Positions 42,860 through 54,832 are shown, counted from the first letter of the stretch. The stretch is DNA of 64,000 nucleotides from Eleusine coracana subsp. coracana (GCA_032690845.1 CM064417.1:31936432-32000431), one strand, 5' to 3'. The notes: generated by a model from the sequence alone, not told the origin. Numbers and translations: made by a program.

Positions 42860-44025
42860 AGTGATAGTGCGGCTGCGAGTTACCCGGTCCTTTCGATCGT
42901 GGATACGAACGGGGTATTCGGGGTAGGAGAGATCTTCTTCCAATTCCTCGGTGTCGGAGATAACCACGTCGATCGGAGGCTTCAAACATCTCTTGAGTTG
43001 GGAGACATGGAAGATGTTGTGCATTCGCTCAAGATTTTCCGGTAGTTGCAACCGATACGCAACGGCGCTATGCTTTTCTGTGATCGGAAAGGGTCCGACA
43101 TAGCGGGGTGCTAATTTCCCTTTGATTCCAAAACGAGATATACCCTTGTTGGGAGACACCCTAAGATAGACATGATCTCCCTTTTCGAACTCCAATGGAC
43201 GTCTCCTTTTGTTAGAGTAACTTATTTGGCGAGATTGTGCGGCCTTCATGTTAGCTTGGATTTGTCGTACCTTCTCTTCGACTTGCGTGACCAGATCGGG
43301 ACCGAAAGTAATTCTTTCTCCCAACTCTGACCAATTCAGCGGGGTTCGACACGAGTGACCATACAAAGCTTCAAATGGCGACATTCCCAAACTCTCCTGA
43401 TAGCTATTGTTGTATGAGAATTTGGCGAATGGAAGGCAATCTTCCCAATTCTCCCGATTGTCCAAAACACAGGCTCTTAGTATGTCCTCTAAATATTGGT
43501 TCAGCCTCTCGGTTTGACCATCGGTCTGCGGGTGATAAGCAGAACTTCGGATAAGGGTGGTGCCAAGACAAGAATGTAGCTGTTCCCAAAAACGAGCAAT
43601 AACTGGGGACCTCGATCGGAGATAATAGTCTTGGGCACGCCGTGCAAACATAGAATTCTTGTGATGTAGAGCTCAGCATACTTCTTGGTAGAGTAGGTTG
43701 TATGGACTGGAATAAAGTGAGCGGACTTGGTCAACCTATCCACGATAACCCATATGGAATCATGTTTGTTGGGGGTGAGGGGTAACCCGACAATAAAATC
43801 CATAGCAACATCCTCCCATTTCCAAGCGGGGATTTTCAAGGGGTGTAAAAGACCGGCTTTCCTCAGGTGGTCAGCCTTCACACGCTGGCACGTTTCACAT
43901 TCGAAAACATAACGAGCGACTTCCCTTTTCATGCGCGTCCACCAAAACTTTTCCCTTAACCCACGGTACATCTTGTTGCTGCCGGGGTGTATGGAGTACT
44001 TGGACAAGTGAGCCTCATCCAAAAT
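42791..44025 (-). pseudogene. Tekay integrase, frameshifted and C-terminally truncated
   Basis: It begins right after the stop at 44026 in the gag-pol frame. The zinc-binding region (HLSKYSIHPG ... CETCQRVK) is followed by the catalytic core (VDRLTKSAHFIPVH, ISDRGPQ). A one-base loss near 43605 changes frame. The second piece then carries AYHPQTDGQTERLNQYLED with the catalytic Glu, the YVGPFPITE motif and HVSQLKRC. It ends at VTRSRTI, where deletion has joined it to LTR sequence, so the expected chromodomain is absent. The last codons to 42791 are LTR-derived. Confidence 0.85.
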
Positions 44026-47000
44026 TTACTTCCTTAACTCCTCCTTCTTTGGGACAACCAGGCGATTGTTGAACCATAGCACTCCATCTTCGTCCTGTCG
44101 GAAACATGTAGCTTCCCCTTGGAGTATCTTTTGTCGAATGCGTTCCATCCCCTCGTCTTCCATCTGGGCCTTGGCAATTTCTTCGCGAAGGGTAGGAACG
44201 AGAGCTAGATTATACAAGGATCCAAATGGAATGATACGAAGACTTGGGCAAGCTCCCATGGAACAAACAACTGCGTGATTGCATTGGTCCCGACGACTTA
44301 GGGCGTCGGCAACCACGTTGGCCTTCCCGGGGTGATAATGAATCTCCAATTCATAATCCTTAATTAATTCTAACCATCTCCATTGCCTCATATTCAGTTC
44401 TTGCTGCGTAAATATATACTTGAGACTTTTGTGGTCGGTGTAGAGGTTGACAAGGTTACCAAGCAGGTAATGGCGCCAGATCTTTAAGGCCAGGACTACG
44501 GATGCCAATTCTAAATCGTGAGTGGGATAGTTTTGCTCATGCTTTCGGAGCTGTCGAGAGGCATAGGCAATGACACGGCCTTCTTGCATAAGCACACAAC
44601 CCAATCCAGTGCCGGAGGCATCACAGTAAACGTCGAATGGTTTGGTAATATCAGGTTGAGCCAAAACCGGAGCAGTTGTCAAGTGCTTCTTGAGTGATTG
44701 AAAGGCTTCTTCACATGCACTACTCCACTTAAACTTCGCATCCTTTTCCAGTAACTTGGTCATAGGCTTGGCAATGCTTGAGAAGTTGGGAATAAATTTC
44801 CGGTAATATCCCGCAAGGCCAAGGAAGCTGCGAATTTGCCTGACCGATTTCGGAGCTTTCCAATTCAACACATCTTCCACCTTGGCAGGATCAATGGCTA
44901 CCCCTTCTGCGGAGATGATATGACCCAGGAATGGGACTTGCTTTAGCCAAAATTCACACTTGCTAAATTTGGCGTAAAGCTGGTGATCTCGGAGTCGTTT
45001 CAGAACAATGCGGAGGTGTTTGGCGTGTTCTTCCTCGGATTTGGAGTAGATAAGGATGTCGTCGATGAACACGACCATGAACTTATCCAACTCTAGCATG
45101 AACACGGAATTCATCAAATACATGAAATGGGCTGGAGCATTAGTGAGACCAAAAGACATGACGAGATACTCGAAAAGACCATATCGTGTGGAGAAGGCAG
45201 TTTTTGGAACGTCTTCGGTTTGGATCTTTATTTGGTGGTAACCGGATCGGAGGTCAATCTTGGAGAAAACTTTAGCACCAACAAGTTGATCAAATAGAAT
45301 ATCAATTCGAGGTAAAGGGTACTTGTTCTTAATGGTTACGGCATTCAGGGGCCTGTAGTCGACACACAGACGTAGGGTCTTGTCTTTCTTCTTCACAAAG
45401 AGGGCGGGACATCCCCAGGGAGATGAACTCGGTCGGATGTAGCCCTTGTCCATAAGCTCTTGTAATTGTTCCTTTAATTCTGCTAGCTCATTAGGGGCCA
45501 TCTTGTATGGCCTGCGAGAGATAGGCGCCGTACCGGGTAGGAGTTCAATCTTAAACTCGACGTCTCTGTCCGGAGGCATTCCTGGTAACTCATCTGGGAA
45601 CACGTCGGAGAAGTCACGTACCACTGGAATATCCTCTAGCTTTTTCCCTTCAGCATGACGCACTTGAGGAATGGACAATCTAGGACTCGGCAACCGAAGA
45701 ATGGACGGACCATAGAGGGGTGAGTTCAAGTGGACCTCCCGGGCTTCAATGTGTAAAACGGCTCTATGTTTAGTCATCCACCTCATACCAAGAATTATGT
45801 CAATACCCTGACCATCTAAGATGATTAACGAAGCGGGGTACACGTAGCCTGCTAACTTAAGTGGCACTTTTCTCAACTCAAGGTGAGTTCTTATTTTCCC
45901 ACCGGGGGATGTGATGATGTATGGGGTTCCCGTAGTGGTGGGGGTGATTTTCAGATGATTCACACATGCCTGGCTAATAAAATCATGCGTTGCTCCTGAA
46001 TCAAAGAGAACCATAGCAGCGTGTTGGTTGATCGAGAACGTACCCGCGAGAACGGGCTCTCCGACTTGAATCTCTTCGACCGTGGTATAATTGACTCGGC
46101 CATTCTTGTGGGTAAGGGCAGAAGACTGGGGATGACTCCCATGGTTGCCGTGGTTGTTACCATTGCTGGGGTGGTTGTTGATGTTCCCAGAGGGGTTCGA
46201 GTTGTTGTTGTTTCCCTGGTTGCGCTTCGGAAAGCGGCACTCCTTGGCAAAGTGACCGGTTCGGCCACAGTTGTAGCATGACTGCGGGGAGTTGTGCTTC
46301 ACAACTTGATTAGTCTGCTGTGGGGGGCGGGGACCAGCGTAGGGCCGCAGGTTGCCTCCATGGGAATGGAAGTGCTGCTGCGAGTAGGTCGGACGAGGCC
46401 CTCCTCCTGATGGTAGCGCAGCTCGGAACTTCTGTCCCGTCGGGGAGGTGATTGCCAGCCTGTACTTGGGCAGTGCGGAGCCGGACGAACTTCCCATAGC
46501 ACGCTTCCTCTTCTTGTCCTCCTGGTTAGCACGGGTGGCATCTTCTTGCACAATGGCGGCACTCATTAGATCGTTGAATGTCCCTGCGGTAACTTGTGCC
46601 AGACGGTCTTGCAGCTTTGGGGTAAGGCCTGAACGAAAACAATCTTTCTTCTTCTCGTCCGTGTCGGCATGATACGACGCATACTGAGCCAAGTAGTTGA
46701 ACTTTCGTGCGTACTCTTGCACAGTTCCTGCGCCTTGCTTCAGGTTGAGAAATTCTTGCAGCTTGCGCTTCATAAGACCGGCCGGAATGTGGTGTGCACG
46801 AAAGGCGGTGCAGAATTCCGGCCAAGTGACTTGGTGGCCAGGGGCAAGAGCAGTGGTGTAGCTTGCCCACCAAGCACTTGCGGAACCGCGGAGTTGCTGC
46901 GCTGCGAAGAGGGGCTTCTGGTGGTCGGTGCAGTGGAGCAGAGCAAACTTCGACTCTAGAGTGCGAATGAAATTATCCGCTTCCAGCGGATCACCAGCTT

Positions 47001-47250
47001 CACCGAATGTGGGCGGATGAGTTGCCCAAAAGTCGCTGTAGGACGATTCGCGGGGCTGCGGCGGTGGTGGTCCGGGAGCTCCTTGGCGATTCATGTTCTC
47101 CATGAACATGCGGAACATCTCGTTCTGATTGTGGATGAGCTGCTCCATCGGCGTCATGGGCGGAGCATTGGGTGGCGGCTGGTTTCTACCCGCGTCGGAG
47201 GCACCGGGAGCCTCACCGAGGTTCTCTCCACCACGGCGAGTTTGCACCAT
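44026..47250 (-). CDS. Tekay/Del-type chromovirus gag-protease-RT-RNase H polyprotein
   Basis: Open for 1074 codons from ATG 47250, chosen over the upstream in-frame ATG at 47328 because Gag of this group starts MVQTRRG. In order: Gag capsid about 75-235 ([26 protein letters not shown]), knuckle [14 protein letters not shown] at 325-338, protease [10 protein letters not shown] with the Asp at 417, RT about 550-740 ([13 protein letters not shown], catalytic FIDD at 728-731), and RNase H from 870 ([28 protein letters not shown]). It ends at a TAA where integrase should continue, a nonsense change; integrase follows directly in the same frame. Nearly all catalytic residues are intact, so decay is slight. 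Expression is presumably from the 5' LTR at 49204-52903. Confidence 0.93.
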   Translation of the reverse strand: MVQTRRGGENLGEAPGASDAGRNQPPPNAPPMTPMEQLIHNQNEMFRMFMENMNRQGAPGPPPPQPRESSYSDFWATHPPTFGEAGDPLEADNFIRTLESKFALLHCTDHQKPLFAAQQLRGSASAWWASYTTALAPGHQVTWPEFCTAFRAHHIPAGLMKRKLQEFLNLKQGAGTVQEYARKFNYLAQYASYHADTDEKKKDCFRSGLTPKLQDRLAQVTAGTFNDLMSAAIVQEDATRANQEDKKRKRAMGSSSGSALPKYRLAITSPTGQKFRAALPSGGGPRPTYSQQHFHSHGGNLRPYAGPRPPQQTNQVVKHNSPQSCYNCGRTGHFAKECRFPKRNQGNNNNSNPSGNINNHPSNGNNHGNHGSHPQSSALTHKNGRVNYTTVEEIQVGEPVLAGTFSINQHAAMVLFDSGATHDFISQACVNHLKITPTTTGTPYIITSPGGKIRTHLELRKVPLKLAGYVYPASLIILDGQGIDIILGMRWMTKHRAVLHIEAREVHLNSPLYGPSILRLPSPRLSIPQVRHAEGKKLEDIPVVRDFSDVFPDELPGMPPDRDVEFKIELLPGTAPISRRPYKMAPNELAELKEQLQELMDKGYIRPSSSPWGCPALFVKKKDKTLRLCVDYRPLNAVTIKNKYPLPRIDILFDQLVGAKVFSKIDLRSGYHQIKIQTEDVPKTAFSTRYGLFEYLVMSFGLTNAPAHFMYLMNSVFMLELDKFMVVFIDDILIYSKSEEEHAKHLRIVLKRLRDHQLYAKFSKCEFWLKQVPFLGHIISAEGVAIDPAKVEDVLNWKAPKSVRQIRSFLGLAGYYRKFIPNFSSIAKPMTKLLEKDAKFKWSSACEEAFQSLKKHLTTAPVLAQPDITKPFDVYCDASGTGLGCVLMQEGRVIAYASRQLRKHEQNYPTHDLELASVVLALKIWRHYLLGNLVNLYTDHKSLKYIFTQQELNMRQWRWLELIKDYELEIHYHPGKANVVADALSRRDQCNHAVVCSMGACPSLRIIPFGSLYNLALVPTLREEIAKAQMEDEGMERIRQKILQGEATCFRQDEDGVLWFNNRLVVPKKEELRK

Positions 47251-47381
47251 CTTACTACGTCGTGATAGCAGGTGGTCTGGAAGAGCTTCGGTTACAACTT
47301 CACCTAGCACTACTAGCACTATCCACATACGAGCACAAAGTTTTCGCGAGCTTCCACCCTACACAACCTACTACGCCTCAG
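47251..47381 (-). other. Spacer between coiled-coil ORF and gag
   Basis: 131 bp with no special signal beyond a frame that stays open upstream of the gag ATG. Confidence 0.4.
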
Positions 47382-48086
47382 TCACTCGGCGTGGCTGCTA
47401 CCATCGGACTCCCATTCCATGTCGCCCGGTCCAGGGGGTGCCTCGTAGTCAACACCGGAGTCACCATCTTCACTCCAGTCGGCGTCGTCTGGGGGAATCA
47501 CCACGAGTGGCACGGGTGGCTGGGCATTAAGAACCGCGTTCAGCTGGGCATTAGCAACTTGGAGATGCCCAATAAGTTGTTCTTGTTGTGCGATGATGAC
47601 ATGTGCGTCGTTGAGGTTCCCTTCCATGACATCCCTCACATCTTGGGCTTCTTCGCGTTGAGCTTGGAGCTCGCTTCGCTCCTCCAAGAGGGCGTCAACC
47701 TGACCATGAAGGGAGTAGATCTCCTCTTGGGCAGCAGCGAGTTGGGCATTACGCTGGTTCAGTTGCTCCTGCAACTGCTCGCTAGCATCGCCCTCGATGA
47801 TCAGTTGAGCGTCATGGAGCTGCTCGAACAGGTCTGCCCGCTCCAACTCGCTAGTGTGCAGTTTGCCCCTGAGGACCGCGATCTCCGCATCGCGAGTGGC
47901 GAGCTGGGTGTCTCGGGTGGCAAGTGCGAGCTGCAGCGCCTCACGCTCTCGTTCCAACTCGAGAACGCGTGCGGGAAGGGGCTCGTAGTTCTTCGGGAGC
48001 TTGTCATCCACCATCTGTCGGAATAAGTTTTGCGAGGATGAGTCAAAACTTAATATCCCTTTAAGCATACATGCCCAAAGTGGCAT
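47382..48086 (-). CDS. Coiled-coil ORF upstream of gag in the Tekay element
   Basis: Up to 234 codons; the likeliest start is Met-25 at 48014, which follows a CCGACAG resembling a splice acceptor and gives about 210 codons. The middle is a long, charged helix with heptad-like spacing (RVLELEREREALQLALATRD, QLQEQLNQRNAQLAAAQEE, LLEERSELQAQREEAQ), so a coiled coil is expected over most of its length. The C-terminus is Pro/Asp/Glu-rich (PPDDADWSEDGDSGVDY). It lies on the same strand as gag, 131 bases before the gag ATG, between primer site and gag. No stop interrupts it although the neighbouring pol has two lesions. I recognise no family; it may be an accessory or RNP-assembly protein. Confidence 0.65.
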   Translation of the reverse strand: MPLWACMLKGILSFDSSSQNLFRQMVDDKLPKNYEPLPARVLELEREREALQLALATRDTQLATRDAEIAVLRGKLHTSELERADLFEQLHDAQLIIEGDASEQLQEQLNQRNAQLAAAQEEIYSLHGQVDALLEERSELQAQREEAQDVRDVMEGNLNDAHVIIAQQEQLIGHLQVANAQLNAVLNAQPPVPLVVIPPDDADWSEDGDSGVDYEAPPGPGDMEWESDGSSHAE

Positions 48087-49190
48087 AAGGATTGACGGAT
48101 AAGGGAAAAAGACGTAAGGTGCCCAACCCGTTGGACGGAGAACTGTGCAGTTCTACGATTGACAGGGTAACTTGTAGGGATGAGCAAAAACACGTCGCTT
48201 CTGTACAATTTAACCTCTTGACCCTTTTATGATAATTGTAGAGGAGTTCAGTATCTTTCCAACGCATGCTCCCACATTCCTAACCGATAACATCTCCGAG
48301 AGTTATGATCATCCAAAAACAGAGGACAGAAATGAGGCTACTGCTGAACTTCCCGAAAAGCTTGCTGTTTTTGCAAAATCCGACCCATTTACAGATTTTT
48401 CTGAGACAAACCCACTATACCAAACATGTAGGGGAAACCATTAGCTTTCCAACGGATACTTATTCGCCTTCGTCGGATTAAAATCGAGGAAGTTATGTTC
48501 ATTTTTGTGGGACTGACTTTCCTGGCAGCGTTCGTCCCAATTAAGTTCGAACTTTCGTTTTAAGCGCCATAGGGATTCGCATTCGCCCAGAGTTTGATTA
48601 TTTCACATGTTTGTGATATTTGTGACCTTTTACATGATTTGGTAAAGATAAATGCATGTGGTATGCATGAATGCCAAATGCTCAATATGCCGATTTCCTA
48701 CGTCCTCACAAAGGAAAACTTTGACCGAATATATAGATCGATCCATCCGATGGCACGCACACTTCTCGCACGTTTCTAAGTGAACTACCCGTGGTTAGTA
48801 TACCTGCAATAGATCCATTTCAGAAACAATACATCAAATCCAAAAGAAACAAGCCAAAACAACAATGGCAGTTATGTCCAGGTATTTGCCCACCCGGAAG
48901 GCAGCCGATATTTAAGCGCAATCGGTCCGCGCGTCAAACAAAGTCCAGGTCTTTGCCCACCCGGAAGGCGTTCGGTGTTTATTGCGCAACCGATCCGCGC
49001 ACAGACACATACTTTCGGGGAAGAATCTGTAGAGACGAGTAACTTAACAAACATAACCCAGGGTTAGCTTTGCCATCTACTAATAAAGTCCTTATATGGG
49101 CACTACTAGTTCGTACCTCACCGTACGGCGTAAAACGGGTTGTTTAGGTCTTTTAAAATGTTCATCGGTGTGACGCTCATCCCGATTCGG
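48087..49190 (-). other. Tekay 5' leader with a 67 bp tandem duplication
   Basis: About 1.1 kb of untranslated leader between primer site and coiled-coil ORF. Two imperfect 67 bp copies with GTCCAGGTNTTTGCCCACCC lie at 48875-48941 and 48942-49008. No ORF is supported. Confidence 0.6.
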
Positions 49191-49203
49191 CTCTGATACC
49201 AGC
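49191..49203 (-). other. Tekay primer-binding site (initiator Met tRNA type)
   Basis: On the minus strand CTGGTATCAGAGCCG follows the LTR end TTGTCACA after one base. TGGTATCAGAGC is the classic plant initiator-Met site. Confidence 0.9.
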
Positions 49204-52200
49204 TGTGACAACCCTACTCCGAAAAGTAGAGTATGTCGTACAGGATCGTCTCGGGAGATGGTTAATGAAGTAACCATACACAGTGTTCACACATGAACAT
49301 TCATCATTTACAAGATGTATCACTTAGAGGAGTAATATTACAAGTCTGGTGTTCAAATTAAGCTGAGTTTGGATCTGATACATAACATGAGTCCTTAGTA
49401 TATATTACATAAATTTAGCGGAAGCGGTGAAACGACAAAACACGACGTTGCCTATGTGAACCATGCCAGCCCTATGGCGATGGCTCACTCACCTTGGTTA
49501 GGAGAACTGGGGACCCATTCGATGGTCCAGTTTTGAGGCTCCTCCCCTTCCCACACAACCTTATTACAACAATCACAATAGGTCGCTTGAGGAAGACCTG
49601 AAAAACAGTATCAACACAAGGCCTGAGTATCTAACATACTCCGCAAGACTTACCCGTCAAAAGGTTTACTAAAACCGACTCCTAGCATGCAGGGGGCTGA
49701 CCGGTTCATTTGATAGTTGCATAAAAAGCTCCTGTTAGTTCTATGCTGCACTTTCAGTTTCCTTAAACAAGATTTTACTTTGCTTATCGTAGGACACCGC
49801 TACGGTGAGTTTAGCTAACTGCTGAGACATGAATATAGTTAAGAGCAATACATCATAGCATTGTGTATCCCTAGCATAACTAAATTTCAGAAACTTAACC
49901 ACAACTTTACTACTTAACATATCATTGCCGCTGCTCGAACAAGAGGTACTTCATATCCGAGGCTTAACCCGTGCACTCTCCAGCGGTCCTCGACCCGTGC
50001 ATCCACCGTGCCATTCACTTCACCTCTGGATCGATGAGTAATACCGTCCAACAATACGGCGCCCAAGTTACTAGGTTTACCAATTCCCATATAGAGGTAT
50101 ACACCTGGTACTGTTCAATACTTGTCCGCGGGGTTGCAACGACAGGTTCCCAAATTTTAACCAATTTCATTCTTCACGTGGATCATGATTGAATCAAGTG
50201 ATCCCATAGTCTACCGTTGACTCCATTAATTTAAGCCGAGCAGTTGCTAACGAGAGGCTTACTGACGTAACTGAGTATAGGGCACAGTTTGTTTATGCAA
50301 GTGGGTTTCCATCCAAGCCCTATACCTAATGCACAATACAATATCCCTCTATGGTGACAAAATAAAAAGGACTCGTAAATCAGTAGGTGTGCACCGGGGC
50401 TTGCCTTGGGAGTGGTCGTAGTTAAAGTTTTCGACGGGGTTTAGCTCAACTTCGGGCTCCTCAGGGTTGCTTGCCACGTCCTTGCTCCCAGTCTCGCTCC
50501 CTAGTCAATGCAGTGCAATGCACGGTCAGGAGTTGGATGATGATGCATGACACTTCCTCAATAAATAGGATTTGATGGAATGATGCTCATGCATGAGATG
50601 ACATGTTTGTACCACACTCTGGCAATTATTAACTTTTAGGGGACAAACTTCTAATTAGGGAAATGGGAGGCATGGTAATAAATGAGCATATCACCTATAT
50701 CCAATTACAAGTATACCATTGGGGTGAGTCAATTGACAGGGTACTTGACTTCCCACTTACCCAGGGTGCATTCCCCAATTAAACTACCTATGCAAGAGGA
50801 CATAGAAATTTTATTTTGCAAGGTTAATTGCAACTTCCTAGAGTTTTACATGTTCACTTTTAATTATAGCCCTGACTAATCTAGATATATACACCAATTG
50901 TGAATCATTAGTATGCAAAAGAAAATCATAACTCCACTGTAAGTTAAGATTAACATGTTGCATGGGCTGTCCCAAGGATGGATTTACCACTAATAATGAC
51001 CATATGCATATATTAGGCAACAATTATATTGAAATTCTTAAGTTAATTATGAATGAGTAACCTTAACAGCCAAAAGCATACTGATGGTGCCCAAAAATTT
51101 TTCATGGAGATTTTATACTTATGTAGAAATGCCCAAAGAGTAGGAATGCAAAATTTCAGAATTAAAATCCTACCCAAGCATTTATAGAAATTTATTTACT
51201 AAAAATGGGGATTATGCAATAACACTAAAATTTGCATAAAATATGGAAATGTGCTTTGGCAGAAAGTTTAGGAATGACATGAAGTGCTTACTGACCAACT
51301 CTCATGATTTTATCAGTTATAGATTTTGAATTATGAATTTAATACTCTTAGCAAGGTCCTAACTTTGGTGATTTAATTTTACTAACCTACTGCATAACCC
51401 TGGATCTCATCTTGTTTTTCTGGTAGAGCAAGATTTTTGGAGTCAAACAAAATTAATTTCACATTTTTAGGCCTCTTATTTCTCGAGTTATTGAATTTTA
51501 AAGTTTAATCGAAATTCACCCTTATTTACAAATCTGCCACTGGCCATTTTCAAATTTCTCCGCGCGTGCGCGCGGCGGAGCGGCGGAGTGGCTCTGCTGG
51601 CTCGCCGGCGGCGATCGGCGGCGAGGCGCGGAACTTGGTGCTGCTCTACATGATCAGTGACCCAAGGCGGTCACGTGGGTGGTGGTGGCCGGAGCGGGGG
51701 CTGCCGGAGCTCTGCCGGCGACGAGCGGCGGCGAAGCTGGACGGTGGCCGACGGCGGCAGGCACGCCCAGAGATGGAATCTTCAAGGGGGAAGGTCCAGA
51801 AGCATCACCTGGGCGCCGCGGTGCTCGTCGACGCGTTGGCTGGAGTTGGGGTGGCCGGGAGGGTGGTCGTCGCCGTGAGCCCTTTCCGCGCGATGGCCGA
51901 CGGCGGCTCGGGTTCTCCAAATTCCGGCAACGTCTCTGCACAAGGGAGGAAGAGGATCAGTAGGCGGCGAGAGGACTCCTTAGCGCGCTGATTTGCGAAA
52001 GAAAGAAGAAGGGAGGGGCTGCCTGGTCAGGGCTGGACGCGGCGGCGCTCACGCGACCCAGAGCAGGGGAGCTCGCCGGTTTTCCTTGCGGCAGAGGAGG
52101 AGCATGGCGGTAGCAGCGCTGCACGTCCTTGCAGGAGTGCCTGGGGCGTGCGGGAGTGTTGGCGAGCAGAGCAGGAGAGGAATGGGGGTGGGTGAGCCGC

Positions 52201-52903
52201 TGCTGCCCTTTTGTTGTGGCCGCCGGAAGGAGGAGCCGAGAGAGGGAAGGAGAGAGGACGGCGAGCTGTCGGGCAGGGAGTGGCTCCTCCGGTGGAGCTT
52301 CAATGCCGACCGGTGGCACAGGCGCGATTTGGTGGAGCAGTGACCGTGACGGGGCTACAGCGATCGACGGTGGCTCGTACGGGCGCGTCGGTGTCGGGCG
52401 GAGACTGGCCGGAGAGAATGGGAGAGGGAAGGGCGGTTGACCCGGCTTGACCCAGGACTTGGACTCGGGTTTGGTAAATTTCGACATGTTCCCGTGCTCC
52501 AAAAATTGACACAAATTTTTTTGTGTATTCAGCAAAACGTGTGCTCCAACCTTTCTTTTGGGTGCACCTGTTAGTTTTCCTTTGAGAATTTATGAAAATT
52601 CTAAACCCGAAATACACTTTTCTGACTTTGGGGAAATTTTTAAGGGTATTAAATGGTCACCAAAAATTCCGGAAAAATTCTCAAAATTCTATTTTATTAT
52701 GGCCATTCAGAATATGTAAAAATATTTGGGTACTTTCATGGATTTTGATGATGTTTGTGAGTGGCCCATATTTGAATATTTTGGAATTTAATTAACTAGG
52801 TTTCTTTTCTTTATGCTTTGGCACATGGATTAATCATACTCTGGCTTAGTCCTTAATTGAGGTTAGGCTTAGTTAACTTCATGTTGTGACATGGGATGTC
52901 ACA
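49204..52903 (-). repeat. Tekay 5' LTR, full length (3700 bp)
   Basis: In minus orientation it begins TGTGACATCCCATGTCAC at 52903 and ends GGTTGTCACA at 49204. The far end is set by the CCCTT duplication at 52904-52908. Such multi-kilobase LTRs are usual in the Del/Tekay group. The outer third (about 51560-52450) is very GC-rich with chance open frames on both strands; the rest is AT-rich. Confidence 0.85.
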
Positions 52904-52908
52904 CCCTT
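52904..52908 (+). other. Target site duplication of Tekay element, right
   Basis: CCCTT, identical to 41759-41763. Confidence 0.9.
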
Positions 52909-54832
52909 CAGCTGCCTGAGGGGAGGGCCGAGAGGACGCCGCCATCCGGGCCAAGCGTGAGAAGGAGAAGAGGTTGTGGCTGAGGCAGGAGCGGCGGGAG
53001 GAGAAGGAGCGGAGGGGCGAGAACCCGAACACTCCGTCGACCAAGTCGACGGAGGAGAAGGATGATGATGAAGAGGGGGACTCCTCCGAGGAGGCCCTAA
53101 ATTTGTTCGAGGATGCCGTTAGTGATAACGGCGGTGGCGGCGGCGACAACGATGACGACGGTGAGCATGGTAGTGACGACGATAGTGATGATGACGACGA
53201 CGATGACGCCGACAGCAATGGTGACGACGCCAGCAGTGATGATTCCGCCGACGACGACGATGATGACGACGTCGGCGGTGACGCCGGGCTAGCAGCAAGC
53301 CTTGGCTATGCGCCTTTGGCGTGCCCGACTCAAGGGATGGGGTTGTCCCTGTCTCGTCATCCCCGAACAGGTCAAGATCGGCGGAGGGGCCCCGTTCACC
53401 AGCGCCGAGTAGGAATGACTCTGTTGCTCGGACCCTAGTGGCGGGCTCCCCCATCGAGGGTGTGATCCTGACGGCGGAGCAGGAGGTTGAGCCGGCGCGT
53501 GTTGAGACACCACCTATCGCTGTTGCGGCTAAGGCCGCGTCTCCCGTGGCGGCTGCGGAGAAGTGCCCGTGAGACGAACCGGTGAGCGATAACGCGATGG
53601 TCGAGAAGCGACAGGCATTGGGCCAAGACCCTCGCCGGCGTAAGCTGTCTCTCATGAACCAGCTCAAGGTGGGCACCGCGGGGGAAGCACGGGCGCAAAA
53701 TGCCACGGCGGCCGCTGCGGAGGTAGCATGGGCGCGCGATGCCGCGGTGGCTATTGCGGTTGAGGAGACGAGTGGTTATGCTCACGGCGGAGATCGAGGA
53801 TGTCAGAAGCGGCACTCCGAAGGGTGCCGCGTCGATCACGTCCCCGCTATCATTGGCGCAAAGCCATCATGGGTGTTGGTGATTGCGGTGTCCAGCCTCT
53901 GTCGGAGGAAGAGCTCACGCTGGTGGAGGGCAGGCTCAAGTTGTTGGAAGACTCGTGCAGCCCGGCGGAGCTTCGGTTCCTCGCTGCGTGCCGGGCATTG
54001 AGGCTCGAATGCGAGGCCTCAGCCACGGCATCCCTCCAGGCCCTGGCAGGCGCTCATCAGGAGCTGGAGGAGGACTGCCGGCTCGGGGAGGATCTATGCA
54101 CGAGGCTGGTTGAACTGGAGGCCATCTTGGAGCAGGCCGGGTGCCAGCTCATTATGACGAAGCGCAACCTCGCTCTCGCTCGAGGGGAATGGGAGGGGCC
54201 GTGGCACAGGCTACGTGCAGCACCACTGAGGTTGACAGGCTGGGGCTCGCGTTGCAGCAGAAGAAGTTGCATCGCGAGGAGGCGGATAAGGCGGCTCAGG
54301 ACTCCGCCGTGGTCACTATTGGCTATCTGTCAGAGCTGCAGGCCTCTCACAAGAGGGAAGAAGGTAGACTTTTCGTGACCCGCTATCTTGTGTGTTGTCT
54401 CTTTTTGGTTTGCTGACTTTCTGTGGGTGTTGGACAGAACTCGGGTCAATGCTGGCGGCGGTAGCGGGCTCCCTTCGTCAGGAGGTCGAGGAGAAGGGCG
54501 TGTTTCGCACTCTGATGGGTCGAGCGGTGTGGGCTCTTTAGGTGAATGTCTCTCTTGACGTCGCTCCCACCGAACAAGTCGGGCGGTTGATGGAGGCAGG
54601 GCGTGAGTGGATCAAGTGGGGCGTGCATCTCGATGTGCGCACCGCCTTCAACGTGTTTGCCACTCACTTCAACCTGGTCGAAGCGGAGTTCAAGGCCCTG
54701 AGCGTGGGCCATGTCGAAGGGCACACCTCCATGCAGATGGAGGTGATCCACGCCCGCACCGGCCCCCACGCCGATGTTCTGGCTCGTGCGCACAAGGAAG
54801 AGGGGCTCCCTAGAGCTGAAGAGGAGAATTAG
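52909..54832 (+). pseudogene. Tat2 antisense extra ORF, 3' part
   Basis: Resumes after the Tekay insertion at CAGCTGCC, a likely acceptor AG. The first piece is a charged helix (AKREKEKRLWLRQERREEKE) leading into a long Asp/Glu/Ser-rich tract (about 53060-53280). Later pieces in other frames are Ala/Glu-rich helices (53582-53790; 53870-54190 with LTLVEGRLKLLEDSC, ALAGAHQELEEDC). The final block at 54542-54832 (VSLDVAPTEQVGRLMEAG, EAEFKALSVGHVEGH) ends in TAG. Frame changes may be introns or decay. It runs toward the end of Tat2 pol, so the two genes are convergent. Confidence 0.6.

Noticed and set aside
50300..50330. End of a ~1.1 kb Tekay LTR at 50299
   Set aside because: The flank there gives no target duplication. 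Extending the LTR to 52903 gives CCCTT on both sides, so the shorter match reflects deletion in the partner LTR.
51566..52535. Several overlapping open frames on both strands, up to 192 codons
   Set aside because: They lie in the GC-rich part of the Tekay LTR, with low-complexity Arg/Ser/Pro composition and no domain.
53119..53706. 195-codon minus-strand frame rich in His and Arg
   Set aside because: It is the complement of the GAC/GAT-rich acidic tract of the antisense extra ORF on plus.
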